Source of the DNA: Desulfovibrio desulfuricans
Lineage (GTDB): Bacteria; Desulfobacterota; Desulfovibrionia; Desulfovibrionales; Desulfovibrionaceae
DNA length: 64,000 nucleotides
Assembly: GCF_024460775.1 (NCBI RefSeq)
Contig: NZ_JANFYZ010000001.1
Span: forward strand, 599,521 to 663,520
Reading direction: 5' to 3'
Of this stretch, positions 21,781 to 31,625 are shown piece by piece; position 1 is the first letter of the stretch; each line of letters begins with the position of its first letter. The notes beneath the pieces are model-generated. The model did no database searches. It was not told where the DNA came from and saw only the letters and a program-made list of their open reading frames with translations. Position numbers and translations under genes: made by a program.

Positions 21781-24700
21781 ATGCTCAGTTCTACAAGTAC
21801 CACTACCAACGGTTCCTCAACCGATGGGCGCGAACACGCGCACCGGAAGTTTTCTTCATTGCTGTTTGACAGGCAGGACCACAAGCTCATCCAGATGGTG
21901 AACGCCTTTGTGGACGCCCGCGCCCAGGATCACGCCCTGCGCCAGCCCGAACCGGGCCTGCACCCCCACGGCATCATTGAAATGACATCTTCGCACGCCC
22001 TGCGCCTTGCCAGCGCTGTTATCGTGCTGCTGGAAAGCCTGGAGGCTGGCGGCCCCAGCGAAAGATTGCAGGCTCTGCGCCGCTTGCACGACGAGGTTCT
22101 GTACTCCACGCATTCTTCGCTGCAAAACAATACAGCGCGCGTGCTGGTGCAGATCATGAAAGACCTCGTGCGTTCGCACAACGACGCCAGCCGCCAGTTG
22201 CCCCTCGCGCACGAATTTCATCAGGCAGTGCGCGGTACGCCGCGCATTGTGCGGGCATTGCTGCGCAAATACCACCTGCTTGAAATGCCGGAGGAATGGA
22301 ACCAGCACGCCTTTGACCACCATGTGCACGACGCCAACACCAAGGGCCGCAAAAACCCCACGCATCTGGTCATGGATGCGTGGATCAAGGGCATCCGCTT
22401 TTTGACGGTAATCTACTACAATACCGTTGACCCGGAGGCGGCTCAGGAACTGCTGCGCGCTGCGCGCATCATGGACATTACGGTGCGCATAGGTATTGAG
22501 TTCAAGGCCACGTTCCGCGACAAACTGGTGGAATTTACCTGGTCGCCGCTCAATACCGAAACATCCAGGGCTTTTGACAACCTGCTGCACCGCAAGGACA
22601 TCACAGACGCGCTACGCAAGTACGCGCCCGTCAACGACTGGATGCGCGCCTACGTGCTCAAGCTCCTGCGGGCCTGGAACGAAAGGCACGCAGCCTCGCT
22701 GGCTGCCCGCTGGGATATGCCCGCGCCGGAGCCTATCAAGGAAGAGGCTTTTCTTGCCTATGTGGGTCAAAAGCAGCCGTCCTCGCTACATCTTGCCGAA
22801 TTTATTTACCATCATCTGGAACCCATGCGGCAGTTGCGCGGCGAACGCCTGCGCCAAGCCCTGGCTGAAGAAACCAATTCCACCCGTGCCGCCAAGCTGC
22901 GCGAAAGCCTGACGGAACTGACAGACATGGTGCCCGACATGCTGCGCGATGACTGGCTCGGCCCGGAGGCCAACCCGGAAATCGTGTTCCCCTACAAGCC
23001 GCACAAGGATTTGCCCGCTATTTTGCAGCAGTCGCCGGAATTTCTGCTGGAAAACATCTATCCGCTGCATCCCTGTCAGATTGTGCTCAATCTTGCAGGG
23101 CTGACGGAACAGGACGTGCTGGAACTGCTGTGGCTGGGCCGTGGGCGCATTACCCACCTCGAGCTTTTTAACCTGCGCGAATGGACAGCCGGTCAGCTTG
23201 CCCATGTGGAAGAAATCAACACACTGCAAAGGGCCGTCAACGAGGGCAGCACCCCGCGCCTCAAGCAGGTCATCCGCAGCATTATCAGCAAGGAACCCAA
23301 GGATTCTGCGCGCATTCCCCTGTTTCAGGAGATATTGGGGCATATACCGCAGTTGCAGGAATTTTATGCGCTTTCGCCGCTGGGTTCGCGCATCGGCACA
23401 GATTCCACCAGTCGCTCGCACCACACGCACGGCATGGGGCTTGTGTTTGTGGAAACGCTGCCTCCCAAGGCCCGTGCCGCCCTGCGCAGCGAAGATAACT
23501 CCCTGCGGCTCACCCTGCCCGTACATACGGATATTTACCGATTCACGCACTACCATGAGCCAGCACAGCCGCAACCATGGTGGCAGCGACTGCTCAGGCG
23601 CATTCCCGGCCTTGGGAATCTGGGCTGCCACCGGGTGCGCGGCTGGGGCCTTGAAAAAAATACCACCAGCGTGGGGCATGATGGCAACCTTGTGACCCTG
23701 GGCGGCGTTGACGCCAAGGGCGTGAACCGCGAAATGCAGCAGACGCCCGGCCCGGAAAAAGGGGAAATCCCCTTCTGGTCGCCAGAATACATGAACAGCG
23801 ACATTGTCAATGTTCTCAAAATTCTGGCTGGTTTTTTGCCCGCGCAGTGGGCCTTCAGCTACGTGGACGGCTGGTGGGTGCTCACGTGGTTTGGCGCGCT
23901 CATATGGTTTGCCATTACCGCGGTGCGCAACGTGGGACAGGCGGTTGTGGGCGGCGGGGCCTTTACCCGTTCTGTGCTTGTGCCGTGGAAACGCTATGTG
24001 AGCTGGAGCCGCATGGCCGATTCGCTGTTCTACACGGGCATATCCGTTCCGCTGCTTGAGGTTGTGGTGCGCCTGTGGCTCTTGCAGGACTTCATGGGTC
24101 TGACAGTGCAGGACAACGCGCTTGCAGTCTATACAGTCATAGCCATGATCAACAGCGCCTATATTTCAGGGCACAACATTTACCGGGGCCTGCCAAAGGA
24201 AGCCATAGTCGGCAATCTTTTTCGCAGCGCGCTTTCCATTCCGCTGTCCATGCTCATGGGGCAAGGTTTGCTGCTCTGCTTTACCGCAATGCACCTGCCT
24301 GATCCCATAAACCTGATGCAGAACTGCGCGGCCATTGTTTCCAAGTGCTCGTCCGACATGGTGGCATCTATTATCGAAGGTTTTGCCGATCGCAACATGT
24401 ATCTGCGCATGCGGCAATGCGATTACGACAGCAAGTTTACGCAGATATACAAAAGCCTGACGCGACAGGAACTGCTGTTCCCCAGCAAAGACCTTGAGAC
24501 AATGCTGCAAGACCCTGCGGAATACTGGCGCATGCTGTACGGCAAAGACCGGGCAGCAGCCCGGCAAATAGTAACGCATCTTCTGGACATGATGTACATG
24601 TGGTATTATCAGCCCCGCGCCCGTGAGGTATTCTGGCGCAAGATGTGCGCCCTGCCGCAGGAGGAACGGCGCATTGTCATTGGCATGCACGCCCTGCTCT

Positions 24701-24858
24701 CGCTTGAACGGGAAATCAGCACCCTCATTCTTGAGGGCCTGCTGAAAAAAGATTTTGCCCGCGCACTGGCTTTTTATCTGCAAAACAACAGGACCTATGT
24801 GAAGGAACTCCGCCGCGAGGCGCGGTCAAAACTTGGAACATCCCCCTGCCTGTGCTGA
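21781..24858 (+). CDS. Large membrane protein with PHP-like N-terminal region
   Basis: 1025-aa protein that I know only as a hypothetical protein. The N-terminal half has features of a PHP-type metal-dependent phosphoesterase: DHHVHD (about 179-184) with nearby HLVMDAWIKGIRFLTVI, GIEF (238-241), ITHLELFNLREW (about 457-468), and GTDSTSRSHHTHGMG (539-553). The usual TDH after strand 3 is replaced by YYNT, so the catalytic site may be altered. The C-terminal third has about four TM helices (near 697-720, 748-772, 780-800, 816-838) and a charged cytoplasmic tail. The ATG at 21781 lacks a clear Shine-Dalgarno. The family assignment is inference. Confidence 0.75.
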   Translation: MLSSTSTTTNGSSTDGREHAHRKFSSLLFDRQDHKLIQMVNAFVDARAQDHALRQPEPGLHPHGIIEMTSSHALRLASAVIVLLESLEAGGPSERLQALRRLHDEVLYSTHSSLQNNTARVLVQIMKDLVRSHNDASRQLPLAHEFHQAVRGTPRIVRALLRKYHLLEMPEEWNQHAFDHHVHDANTKGRKNPTHLVMDAWIKGIRFLTVIYYNTVDPEAAQELLRAARIMDITVRIGIEFKATFRDKLVEFTWSPLNTETSRAFDNLLHRKDITDALRKYAPVNDWMRAYVLKLLRAWNERHAASLAARWDMPAPEPIKEEAFLAYVGQKQPSSLHLAEFIYHHLEPMRQLRGERLRQALAEETNSTRAAKLRESLTELTDMVPDMLRDDWLGPEANPEIVFPYKPHKDLPAILQQSPEFLLENIYPLHPCQIVLNLAGLTEQDVLELLWLGRGRITHLELFNLREWTAGQLAHVEEINTLQRAVNEGSTPRLKQVIRSIISKEPKDSARIPLFQEILGHIPQLQEFYALSPLGSRIGTDSTSRSHHTHGMGLVFVETLPPKARAALRSEDNSLRLTLPVHTDIYRFTHYHEPAQPQPWWQRLLRRIPGLGNLGCHRVRGWGLEKNTTSVGHDGNLVTLGGVDAKGVNREMQQTPGPEKGEIPFWSPEYMNSDIVNVLKILAGFLPAQWAFSYVDGWWVLTWFGALIWFAITAVRNVGQAVVGGGAFTRSVLVPWKRYVSWSRMADSLFYTGISVPLLEVVVRLWLLQDFMGLTVQDNALAVYTVIAMINSAYISGHNIYRGLPKEAIVGNLFRSALSIPLSMLMGQGLLLCFTAMHLPDPINLMQNCAAIVSKCSSDMVASIIEGFADRNMYLRMRQCDYDSKFTQIYKSLTRQELLFPSKDLETMLQDPAEYWRMLYGKDRAAARQIVTHLLDMMYMWYYQPRAREVFWRKMCALPQEERRIVIGMHALLSLEREISTLILEGLLKKDFARALAFYLQNNRTYVKELRREARSKLGTSPCLC

Positions 24859-25240
24859 CCCGGCATGGGCCAAAACCCAAAAAGGAACCGGCATCCGGGC
24901 AAGTCGAGCTTGACTGCGCGCCCTGCCTCCGGTAGTGCTCCTTGCCCAAAGTATTGAGCGCGGTTACGCCGCAGAGAAAAAGGCATCCGGAGCGGGGCTA
25001 AGTTCAACATGCTGGATTTGTTTGATTTTTTATTTTTTTGCAAAAAAAAGTAAAAAAATCAGTCCAAACCCCTTTTCAAGCTCCGAGCGCGTCTTATTTC
25101 TATGCCGGTGCGGAACTGAAGCGAAGTGAAACTGGCTTCGGTTCATAACGCGCAATATTTCCAGCGCGGCCACAGCGATGCGGCCGCTGCTGCGTCCTAG
25201 ATGGACAATAATAATATCATTTCCGGGAGGATTTGACGTC
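24859..25240. other. Intergenic leader of groES-groL
   Basis: 382 bases without a gene. It contains an A/T-tract palindrome (25023-25061), a possible hairpin near 25111-25145 (GAACTGAAGC with GCTTCGGTTC), and a likely long 5' UTR before groES. I see no CIRCE element (TTAGCACTC-N9-GAGTGCTAA), so HrcA control is not supported; a heat-shock sigma promoter could not be identified with confidence. Confidence 0.55.
25023..25061. repeat. A/T-tract palindrome upstream of groES
   Basis: An imperfect palindrome of alternating T and A runs (TGATTTTTT ... AAAAAAATCA) centred on TTGCAA. It resembles a curved-DNA or upstream promoter element, or a weak terminator of the upstream gene. Confidence 0.5.
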
Positions 25241-25528
25241 ATGAAGCTGAAGCCCCTTAACGACCGTGTGCTGGTCAAACGCCTTGAATCCGAAGAAAAG
25301 ACCGCCGGTGGCCTGTTTATCCCTGATACGGCCAAGGAAAAGCCTTCCAAGGGTCAGGTTGTTGCTGCCGGTCCCGGCAAGGCTGGGGAAAATGGCGAAC
25401 GCGTCGCTCTGGCTGTGAAAGCGGGCGACATGGTGCTGTTCAACAAGTATGCTGGCACCGAAGTCAAGCTGGACGGCGTTGATCACCTTGTGATGCGCGA
25501 AGAAGACATTCTCGCCATTATTGACTAG
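25241..25528 (+). CDS. groES: Co-chaperonin GroES
   Basis: GroES is the seven-subunit lid of the GroEL folding chamber. The 95-aa protein matches the family along its length: [21 protein letters not shown], the mobile loop region ([15 protein letters not shown]), [18 protein letters not shown]. The start at 25241 is set by alignment and by GGGAGG about 10 bases upstream; the longer frame to 25178 is rejected. It is 42 bases before groL. Confidence 0.98.
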   Translation: MKLKPLNDRVLVKRLESEEKTAGGLFIPDTAKEKPSKGQVVAAGPGKAGENGERVALAVKAGDMVLFNKYAGTEVKLDGVDHLVMREEDILAIID

Positions 25529-25570
25529 CTCCCACTGCTGCCGAATTATATTTCAGGAGGAAAATTTCCA

Positions 25571-27223
25571 ATGTCCGCTAAAGAAATTCTTTTTGACGTT
25601 AAAGCCCGTGAAAAACTTGCCCGTGGCGTCGACAAGCTCGCCAATGCCGTTAAAGTGACCCTCGGCCCCAAGGGCCGCAATGTCGCCATTGAAAAGTCCT
25701 TTGGCGCTCCCGTCATCACCAAGGACGGCGTGACCGTGGCCAAGGAAATCGAACTGACCGACAAGTTCGAAAACATGGGCGCCCAGCTCGTCAAGGAAGT
25801 GGCCTCCAAGACCTCTGACGCCGCTGGCGACGGTACCACCACCGCCACCATTCTGGCCCAGGCCATCTACCGCGAAGGCACCAAGCTTGTGGCCGCCGGC
25901 CGCAACCCCATGGCCATCAAGCGCGGCGTGGACAAGGCTGTTGAAGCCCTGATCGCCGAGCTGTCCAACCTGGCCAAGCCCACCCGCGACCAGAAGGAAA
26001 TTGCCCAGATCGGCACCATTTCCGCCAACTCTGATGCCACCATCGGCAACATCATCGCCGAAGCCATGTCCAAAGTGGGCAAGGAAGGCGTGATCACCGT
26101 TGAGGAAGCCAAGGGTCTGGAAACCACCATGGACGTGGTGGAAGGCATGCGCTTTGACCGTGGCTACCTCTCCCCCTATTTCGTGACCAACACCGAAAAG
26201 ATGGTCTGCGAAATGGACAATCCTTACATCCTCTGCACCGAGAAGAAAATCTCCAGCATGAAAGACATGCTGCCCGTGCTTGAACAGGTTGCCAAGGTGA
26301 ACCGTCCGCTCATGATCATCGCTGAAGACGTGGAAGGCGAAGCCCTTGCCACCCTGGTGGTCAACAAGCTGCGCGGCGCCCTGCAGGTTGTGGCCGTGAA
26401 GGCCCCCGGCTTCGGCGACCGCCGCAAGGCCATGCTTCAGGATATCGCCGTGCTGACCGGCGGCCAGGTGGCTTCTGACGACACCGGCTCCAAGCTTGAA
26501 AACATGACCCTTGCCGAACTTGGCACCGCCAAGCGCATCGTCATCGACAAAGAAAACACCACCATCGTTGACGGCGCCGGCAAGGGCGACGACATCAAGG
26601 CCCGCGTGAAGCAGATTCGCGCCCAGATCGAAGACAGCACCTCCGACTACGACCGCGAAAAGCTCCAGGAACGTCTGGCCAAGCTCGTGGGCGGCGTGGC
26701 CGTTGTGCATGTGGGCGCGGCCACCGAAGTGGAAATGAAGGAAAAGAAAGACCGCGTTGAAGACGCCCTGAACGCCACCCGCGCTGCCGTTGAAGAAGGC
26801 ATCGTGCCTGGCGGCGGCACTGCGCTGATCCGCGTTTCCAAGGTGCTGAACGACATCAAGCCCGCCGACGACGACGAACTTGCTGGCGTGAACATCATCC
26901 GCCGTTCCATTGAAGAACCCCTGCGCCAGATCGCCCACAATGCCGGCTTTGAAGGCTCCATCGTGGTCGAAAAGGTTCGCCAGGGCAAGGACGGCTTCGG
27001 CTTCAACGCCGCCACCGGCGAATACGAAGACCTCATCAAGGCTGGCGTTATCGACCCCAAAAAGGTTACCCGCACGGCCCTGCAAAACGCCGCTTCCGTG
27101 GCCTCCCTGCTGCTGACCACCGAATGCGCCATTGCTGAAAAGCCCGAACCCAAGAGCGCTGCTCCTGCCATGCCCGACATGGGCGGCATGGGTGGTATGG
27201 GTGGCATGGGCGGCATGTACTAA
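25571..27223 (+). CDS. groL: Chaperonin GroEL (Hsp60)
   Basis: GroEL is the 14-mer ATP-driven folding chamber. The 550-aa protein has the ATP-site signature [13 protein letters not shown], the apical domain and the C-terminal glycine-methionine repeat ([17 protein letters not shown]), which projects into the central cavity. AGGAGG lies 10 bases before the ATG. It shares an operon with groES and ends in a strong terminator. Confidence 0.98.
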   Translation: MSAKEILFDVKAREKLARGVDKLANAVKVTLGPKGRNVAIEKSFGAPVITKDGVTVAKEIELTDKFENMGAQLVKEVASKTSDAAGDGTTTATILAQAIYREGTKLVAAGRNPMAIKRGVDKAVEALIAELSNLAKPTRDQKEIAQIGTISANSDATIGNIIAEAMSKVGKEGVITVEEAKGLETTMDVVEGMRFDRGYLSPYFVTNTEKMVCEMDNPYILCTEKKISSMKDMLPVLEQVAKVNRPLMIIAEDVEGEALATLVVNKLRGALQVVAVKAPGFGDRRKAMLQDIAVLTGGQVASDDTGSKLENMTLAELGTAKRIVIDKENTTIVDGAGKGDDIKARVKQIRAQIEDSTSDYDREKLQERLAKLVGGVAVVHVGAATEVEMKEKKDRVEDALNATRAAVEEGIVPGGGTALIRVSKVLNDIKPADDDELAGVNIIRRSIEEPLRQIAHNAGFEGSIVVEKVRQGKDGFGFNAATGEYEDLIKAGVIDPKKVTRTALQNAASVASLLLTTECAIAEKPEPKSAAPAMPDMGGMGGMGGMGGMY

Positions 27224-27252
27224 GCCAGCCCTACGGCTCATACGTTTAGATG

Positions 27253-27284
27253 AAAAAGGCTCCCGCAAAAGCGGGAGCCTTTTT
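27253..27284 (+). terminator. Rho-independent terminator of groES-groL
   Basis: Perfect 14-bp stem (27253-27266 with 27271-27284), loop AAAA, with the right arm ending in T residues. Confidence 0.93.
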
Positions 27285-27393
27285 GTTGCGCTGACAAAGT
27301 CGGCGCAACCAGAAAACAGGAGCAGGCTGCGGCTTGCCCGCGCCGATAATCCCGAGGTTTTAGCCGCCCTCCCTCAACAAATTTCAAAATAAA

Positions 27394-28371
27394 TCAGTTT
27401 GATACTTGCCGTGCTTCGGGGTTGAGGCAGTTGGCGGGCAACTTGCCGTCCAGGGCTGCAAAAATCTTTTCCGCACTGCTGCGCCCCATGTTTCTGAATC
27501 CGTCCATGGTCGCCGCCCCCTTGTGCGGCGTCATCAGCACGTTGGGCAGATCGCAGAGAGCAGGAAGCACCAGCGGTTCGTTTTCAAACACGTCCAGCCC
27601 GGCCCCGGCTATCACGCCGTTTTTCAGGGCGCTGGCAAGAGCGGCCTCGTCCACAACCTTGCCACGCGCTGTATTGATAAGAATGGCATGGGGCTGCATG
27701 AGTTCAAGCTCCCTGCTGCCGATATATTTTTCCGTTTCCGGCGTCAGCGGCATGTGCAGGCTGACAAAGTCGGACAGCCGCAGCAGATCATCCTTGCTGA
27801 CGTAGCGCGCGCCCGTACTGGCCTCAAAATTCTCGTTACGGTGACGCGCGGTGTAGAGCAGCGACATGCCAAAGCCTGCAGCCCGGGCTGCCACGGCTTG
27901 CGCAATACGCCCGCTGCCCACGAGGCCCAGTGTTTTGCCAGAAACGCGTAAGCCCAGGTTGACCGTCATGGGCCAGGGCCTTTCTCCGCTACGCACAAAG
28001 GTGTCGCAAGCGCGCAGTTTACGCGCCACGCCGAGCATGAGCGCAAAGGCCATATCAGCTGTGTCATCGGTGACAAAGCCGGGATTGTGCGTCACCCATA
28101 TGCCGTTGCGGGTGGCAGCGGCAATATCCACATGATCAAAGCCGACGCCAAAGCAGGAAATGATCTTGCAGGTCGGGGCCATGGCATCAATGACATCCGA
28201 GGGCAAGGCCACCACCGGCGAAAGAACGCCGTCGCAGCCGCGTACCGCTTCAACCAGTTTTTCGTGCGACAAACCGCCGCCGGGGCCCATCTCCACATCA
28301 CAGCGGGTTTGCAGTAATTCAAGCGCCTCCGGCACCACCGTGCGCGGAACAAAAATTCTTGGTCTGATCAT
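27394..28371 (-). CDS. D-2-hydroxyacid dehydrogenase
   Basis: 325-aa NAD(P)-dependent dehydrogenase of the 2-hydroxyacid family (phosphoglycerate, glyoxylate/hydroxypyruvate reductase-like). Visible are the Rossmann motif LGLVGSGRIAQAVA, the catalytic Arg in INTARGKVVDE, Glu in LDVFENEP and His in MTPHKG. There is no ACT or other C-terminal regulatory domain, so it is not a full SerA. The substrate cannot be settled from sequence. GGAG lies before the ATG at 28371. It follows the PEP-synthase-like operon on the same strand by 212 bp and may have its own promoter. Confidence 0.9.
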   Translation of the reverse strand: MIRPRIFVPRTVVPEALELLQTRCDVEMGPGGGLSHEKLVEAVRGCDGVLSPVVALPSDVIDAMAPTCKIISCFGVGFDHVDIAAATRNGIWVTHNPGFVTDDTADMAFALMLGVARKLRACDTFVRSGERPWPMTVNLGLRVSGKTLGLVGSGRIAQAVAARAAGFGMSLLYTARHRNENFEASTGARYVSKDDLLRLSDFVSLHMPLTPETEKYIGSRELELMQPHAILINTARGKVVDEAALASALKNGVIAGAGLDVFENEPLVLPALCDLPNVLMTPHKGAATMDGFRNMGRSSAEKIFAALDGKLPANCLNPEARQVSN

Positions 28372-28583
28372 GAACTCTACTCCAGAATACGAAAAACTTA
28401 GGACAAACAGAGGCGCAACCCGCCGGATAGTCCAGCGCAGTCGCCTGTTTTTGTAGTAAACAGCTAGGAATGTAATGGCAAGGAAGATGAAGGGGCGGGC
28501 GCGGGCCGCACTCGGCGCAAAGGCATAGCCAGCGTACAGGTTTCTCTGGAAGGCAGCACCTTGAACGTATGCTGAAAAAAACT

Positions 28584-31196
28584 CTAATTGCCCGCCGGTA
28601 AAGGCCTGTCGAGCAGCGAGGCCATGTCGCCACCCAGCTTTTCCCTGAGGGCTGCGGCGCGCTCCTGCTCCAGCATGATCATGTCCACCTGCCGGGTGTG
28701 GATGAGCAGGTAGCCGAGCATGCGGGTTTTTTGCAGAATATCGGCAGCGGGGAAGTTTTCCGCCACGGCAAAGAGCGAATCGTCCTTCACATCAGCGCGG
28801 AAGCCATGCGCCTCCAGCAGGTCGGCCACCATGCGGGCGCGCAGGCGGCGGCGCTGACGGTCAGCGGCACCGCCCTTGAACTGGAAGCTCACAAAATTTT
28901 CGTGATTATTTGCGCCAGCCAGACTTTCCACCGTACAAAAGTGATAGCCGTAGCGGGCCTGCAGAATCATGTAATTATCAGAAATGATAAAAAAGTTTTT
29001 GTTGGACATGGCATTGGGCGCAGTGCTTTCCAGATCCGGATTCATGGTGCTTTCAAGCATCACGCTCATGAAGCCCGAGGCGCTAGCCGCTGGCGGCCCG
29101 GCCCAGGGCACGGCCACCATGCCGTCCCACAGCGCCAGCATGGGCGTGCTGGCAATATCGGCGATATCCACCACCGCGCCGCCCACATGCCGCCTGAAAC
29201 CGCCGCCCATATCCACAATCCAGTACTGAAGCTTGACCCCGGCCTTGAGCTGCTTGCCCATGCGCTGGTTGACGTCCGAGCCTTCCTCAAACATGAGCTG
29301 CACGGATTTTTCGTGGCAAAAACGGGTGATGTCGTGCAGGGTCTGGCAATGCTCCGGCGCAAATTCCGGCGATTCCGGATCCAGCAGATGCAGGGGAACC
29401 ATCAGGGTCGCCAGGGCCTCAAGCCGCTGATGCACCGGGCTGCCTTCCATGAGATTGGGCGGCTCCGTCACCTGTGCGGCAAGCTCGGGATTCAGCCCCG
29501 CGAATACGGCGCAGCGCACGGCATCCAGCGTGGCGTCCCCGGCGTTGTCCAGCAGGCTACAGGCGTTGGGCAGACTGAACACGGCTGGCAGGCGGTATTC
29601 GCGCGCCACAGAGGCCAGATGGCCCGCCATGCCGCCCGTCTCGCTGACCATGCCGGATGCGCGGGAAAGCAGAGGTGCCCAGCGCGGCAAGGCCCGTTCG
29701 ACTACCAGAATGCCGCCCTTGGGGAAGGAAAGCATGTCCGCTTCCTTGCGGGCAACAAACACAGGCCCCATGCCCACGCCGGGGCTTACGGCAACGCCCC
29801 CGCAAGCCAGCATGGAAAGGCCTTCGGGCAGATTTTCCGCCAGGATTTTACACTCGCCCGGCCCCACCGCTGCACCGTCAGCAACATCGGCCCGGTTTTC
29901 CGTGGCGGCATCCGCCTCGTGCAGGGGGCGGCTTTGCAGCACCACAATACGCCCGTTGCGGGAATCCAGCGCCCACTCCACATCCTGCGGCTCGGCGTAG
30001 TATTCTTCCAGCGCCAGCGCAACCTGGGCAAGGTCTGCGGCCTGCGCATCCGTGAGGCTGGCTGGCACGCCAGCAAGCCCTGCAAGAGTCTTGCTTATGG
30101 GCTGCGGCGGATTGGTGCGGGTAAAAATAAAAACATCGGGGGTAACTGCGCCGTCCACCACGGCCTGAGGCAGGCCCGGCACGGCATTGAGCAGCACCTG
30201 CTCCTGCCCGCGCGCGGCAGCAACAGGATCCCTGCTGTAGGCCACGCCGCCAGCGGCAGCGGGCACCATGGCAAGCACACCCACGCACATGGGCGCAGCA
30301 TCGTCTGGGATGCCGTGCTGATAGCGATAGCTCATGGCTGTCACGGCATACTTGCTGGCGATAATTTCTTTCCAGACTTCGCAGGCTTCTTCCGGCGGCA
30401 CATTAAGCTCGGAGCGGTACTGCCCGGCAAAGGAGACACCAAGCGAATCTTCGCCCACGGCGCTGCTGCGCAGGGCAAGGGCAAGGCCCGGCCCGGCCCG
30501 GCGCTGCATGGCGGCCACGGCCTCGGTAATTTCCTGCTCCAGCTCCGGCGGCAGTGGCGCACTGAGCACGGCCTGTTGCAAGGCCGCAGAAAGGCTGAAA
30601 ACTTCATCCAGACTGTGCATATCCGTAGCCTGAATGCGGCGGTTCAGTTCGCTGTGCAGGCCGCTGTATTCCATAAAGCGGTAGTAGGCGCTGACCGTCA
30701 CGGCAAAACCGTCCGGCACGTCCAGCCCCGCGTGGGCCGCCACTTCACCTAGATTGGCCATTTTGCCGCCCACAAGGGTGATGTGATGCAGGCGAATATC
30801 GCCAAGCGGCATGATATTGGGGCCGTCCTGATGCGGCTGATCTTCAAGCAGATTCTGCATCTGCTCACGAATGCGGTCAAAGGCCTGCTGCAAAGGCTCA
30901 TAGCCTTCATCGGAAAGCGCGTTGAGGTCGCGTACCATCTGAAAAACCGCCGTTACGGCGCGAGTGCTCACGGCATGCACGTAATCCATGCCAAAGGGCC
31001 GCGCTCCGGAGAGGTGCTCCTCCACATCGCTCATGGCCTCAAGGGCTGTCTTGTTGGACGACAGCAAGCGGCGGAAACGCGCGCAACGCTCCCTCAGATG
31101 GGCCTTAAAAGCCTCCTCACGCGCAAGCTGTTCCGCGTCCGGCTCATCCGAGCCATCGCGCCCCAGCCATTTTCGCAGGCAGTCGAGCAGCGTCAT
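28584..31196 (-). CDS. PEP-synthase-like protein B (catalytic histidine kept)
   Basis: 870-aa protein of the PEP synthase/pyruvate phosphate dikinase type. An N-terminal helical region (about 1-130, shared with paralogue A) precedes the ATP-grasp: VGGKMANLGE (143 region), ALRSSAVGED (241-250) and QSRPL (421-425). The swivelling phosphohistidine domain has SETGGMAGHLASVARE with His526. The C-terminal third lacks the usual PEP-binding TIM barrel and instead carries a domain also in protein A, ending in GYLLIHTRQVDMIM. It starts one base after the receiver-protein stop (TGACATG). The substrate is unknown; regulatory phosphotransfer is one possibility. Confidence 0.85.
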   Translation of the reverse strand: MTLLDCLRKWLGRDGSDEPDAEQLAREEAFKAHLRERCARFRRLLSSNKTALEAMSDVEEHLSGARPFGMDYVHAVSTRAVTAVFQMVRDLNALSDEGYEPLQQAFDRIREQMQNLLEDQPHQDGPNIMPLGDIRLHHITLVGGKMANLGEVAAHAGLDVPDGFAVTVSAYYRFMEYSGLHSELNRRIQATDMHSLDEVFSLSAALQQAVLSAPLPPELEQEITEAVAAMQRRAGPGLALALRSSAVGEDSLGVSFAGQYRSELNVPPEEACEVWKEIIASKYAVTAMSYRYQHGIPDDAAPMCVGVLAMVPAAAGGVAYSRDPVAAARGQEQVLLNAVPGLPQAVVDGAVTPDVFIFTRTNPPQPISKTLAGLAGVPASLTDAQAADLAQVALALEEYYAEPQDVEWALDSRNGRIVVLQSRPLHEADAATENRADVADGAAVGPGECKILAENLPEGLSMLACGGVAVSPGVGMGPVFVARKEADMLSFPKGGILVVERALPRWAPLLSRASGMVSETGGMAGHLASVAREYRLPAVFSLPNACSLLDNAGDATLDAVRCAVFAGLNPELAAQVTEPPNLMEGSPVHQRLEALATLMVPLHLLDPESPEFAPEHCQTLHDITRFCHEKSVQLMFEEGSDVNQRMGKQLKAGVKLQYWIVDMGGGFRRHVGGAVVDIADIASTPMLALWDGMVAVPWAGPPAASASGFMSVMLESTMNPDLESTAPNAMSNKNFFIISDNYMILQARYGYHFCTVESLAGANNHENFVSFQFKGGAADRQRRRLRARMVADLLEAHGFRADVKDDSLFAVAENFPAADILQKTRMLGYLLIHTRQVDMIMLEQERAAALREKLGGDMASLLDRPLPAGN

Positions 31197-31197
31197 G

Positions 31198-31575
31198 TCA
31201 CATAGCGGACCGGGCCGCTTCCTCCATCTTGATAATCAGCTCGCTGATGGCCACGGGCTTGAGCATGTAGTCATACGCGCCAAGATCAAGCCCCTGCACG
31301 GCTACGCCCATGCAGGCATGCCCCGTAAGCAGGATAACGGGCAGATTGGGGGCTTTTTCCTTCATGTGGCGCAGGGTTTCCAGACCATCCATGCCGGGCA
31401 TGCGCACATCCATGACCACAATCTGGAACATCTCGCCCGATTGCAGGGCCTGATCCAGCAGATCAAGGGCCGACTGGCCATCGGGGGCGGTTACAACTTC
31501 CATACCTCGCCGGGTAAGGCGTTTTTCCATCAGTTCCAGAAATTCCACTTCGTCGTCCACAAACAATGCGCGCAT
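31198..31575 (-). CDS. Receiver-only response regulator
   Basis: 125-aa receiver domain with no output domain. Acidic pocket VDDE at the N-terminus, phospho-acceptor Asp56 in VVMDVRMPG, the conserved Thr in VILLTGHA, and Lys in YMLKP. AAGGAGG lies upstream of the ATG at 31575. It is placed between the histidine kinase and PEP-synthase-like protein B, with one base between its stop and the next start, so it likely signals by protein contact to one of these, or to the paralogue A. Confidence 0.92.
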   Translation of the reverse strand: MRALFVDDEVEFLELMEKRLTRRGMEVVTAPDGQSALDLLDQALQSGEMFQIVVMDVRMPGMDGLETLRHMKEKAPNLPVILLTGHACMGVAVQGLDLGAYDYMLKPVAISELIIKMEEAARSAM

Positions 31576-31625
31576 GGAGGCCTCCTTCATATGGCAGCAT
31601 GCCCCATTGGGGCCGCCTAGTGGTA

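Noticed and set aside
24859..25240. CIRCE/HrcA operator before groES
   Set aside because: No TTAGCACTC inverted repeat is present.
27160..27220. Short tandem repeat GGCATGGGTGGTATG
   Set aside because: It is the normal glycine-methionine tail of GroEL, not an independent repeat.
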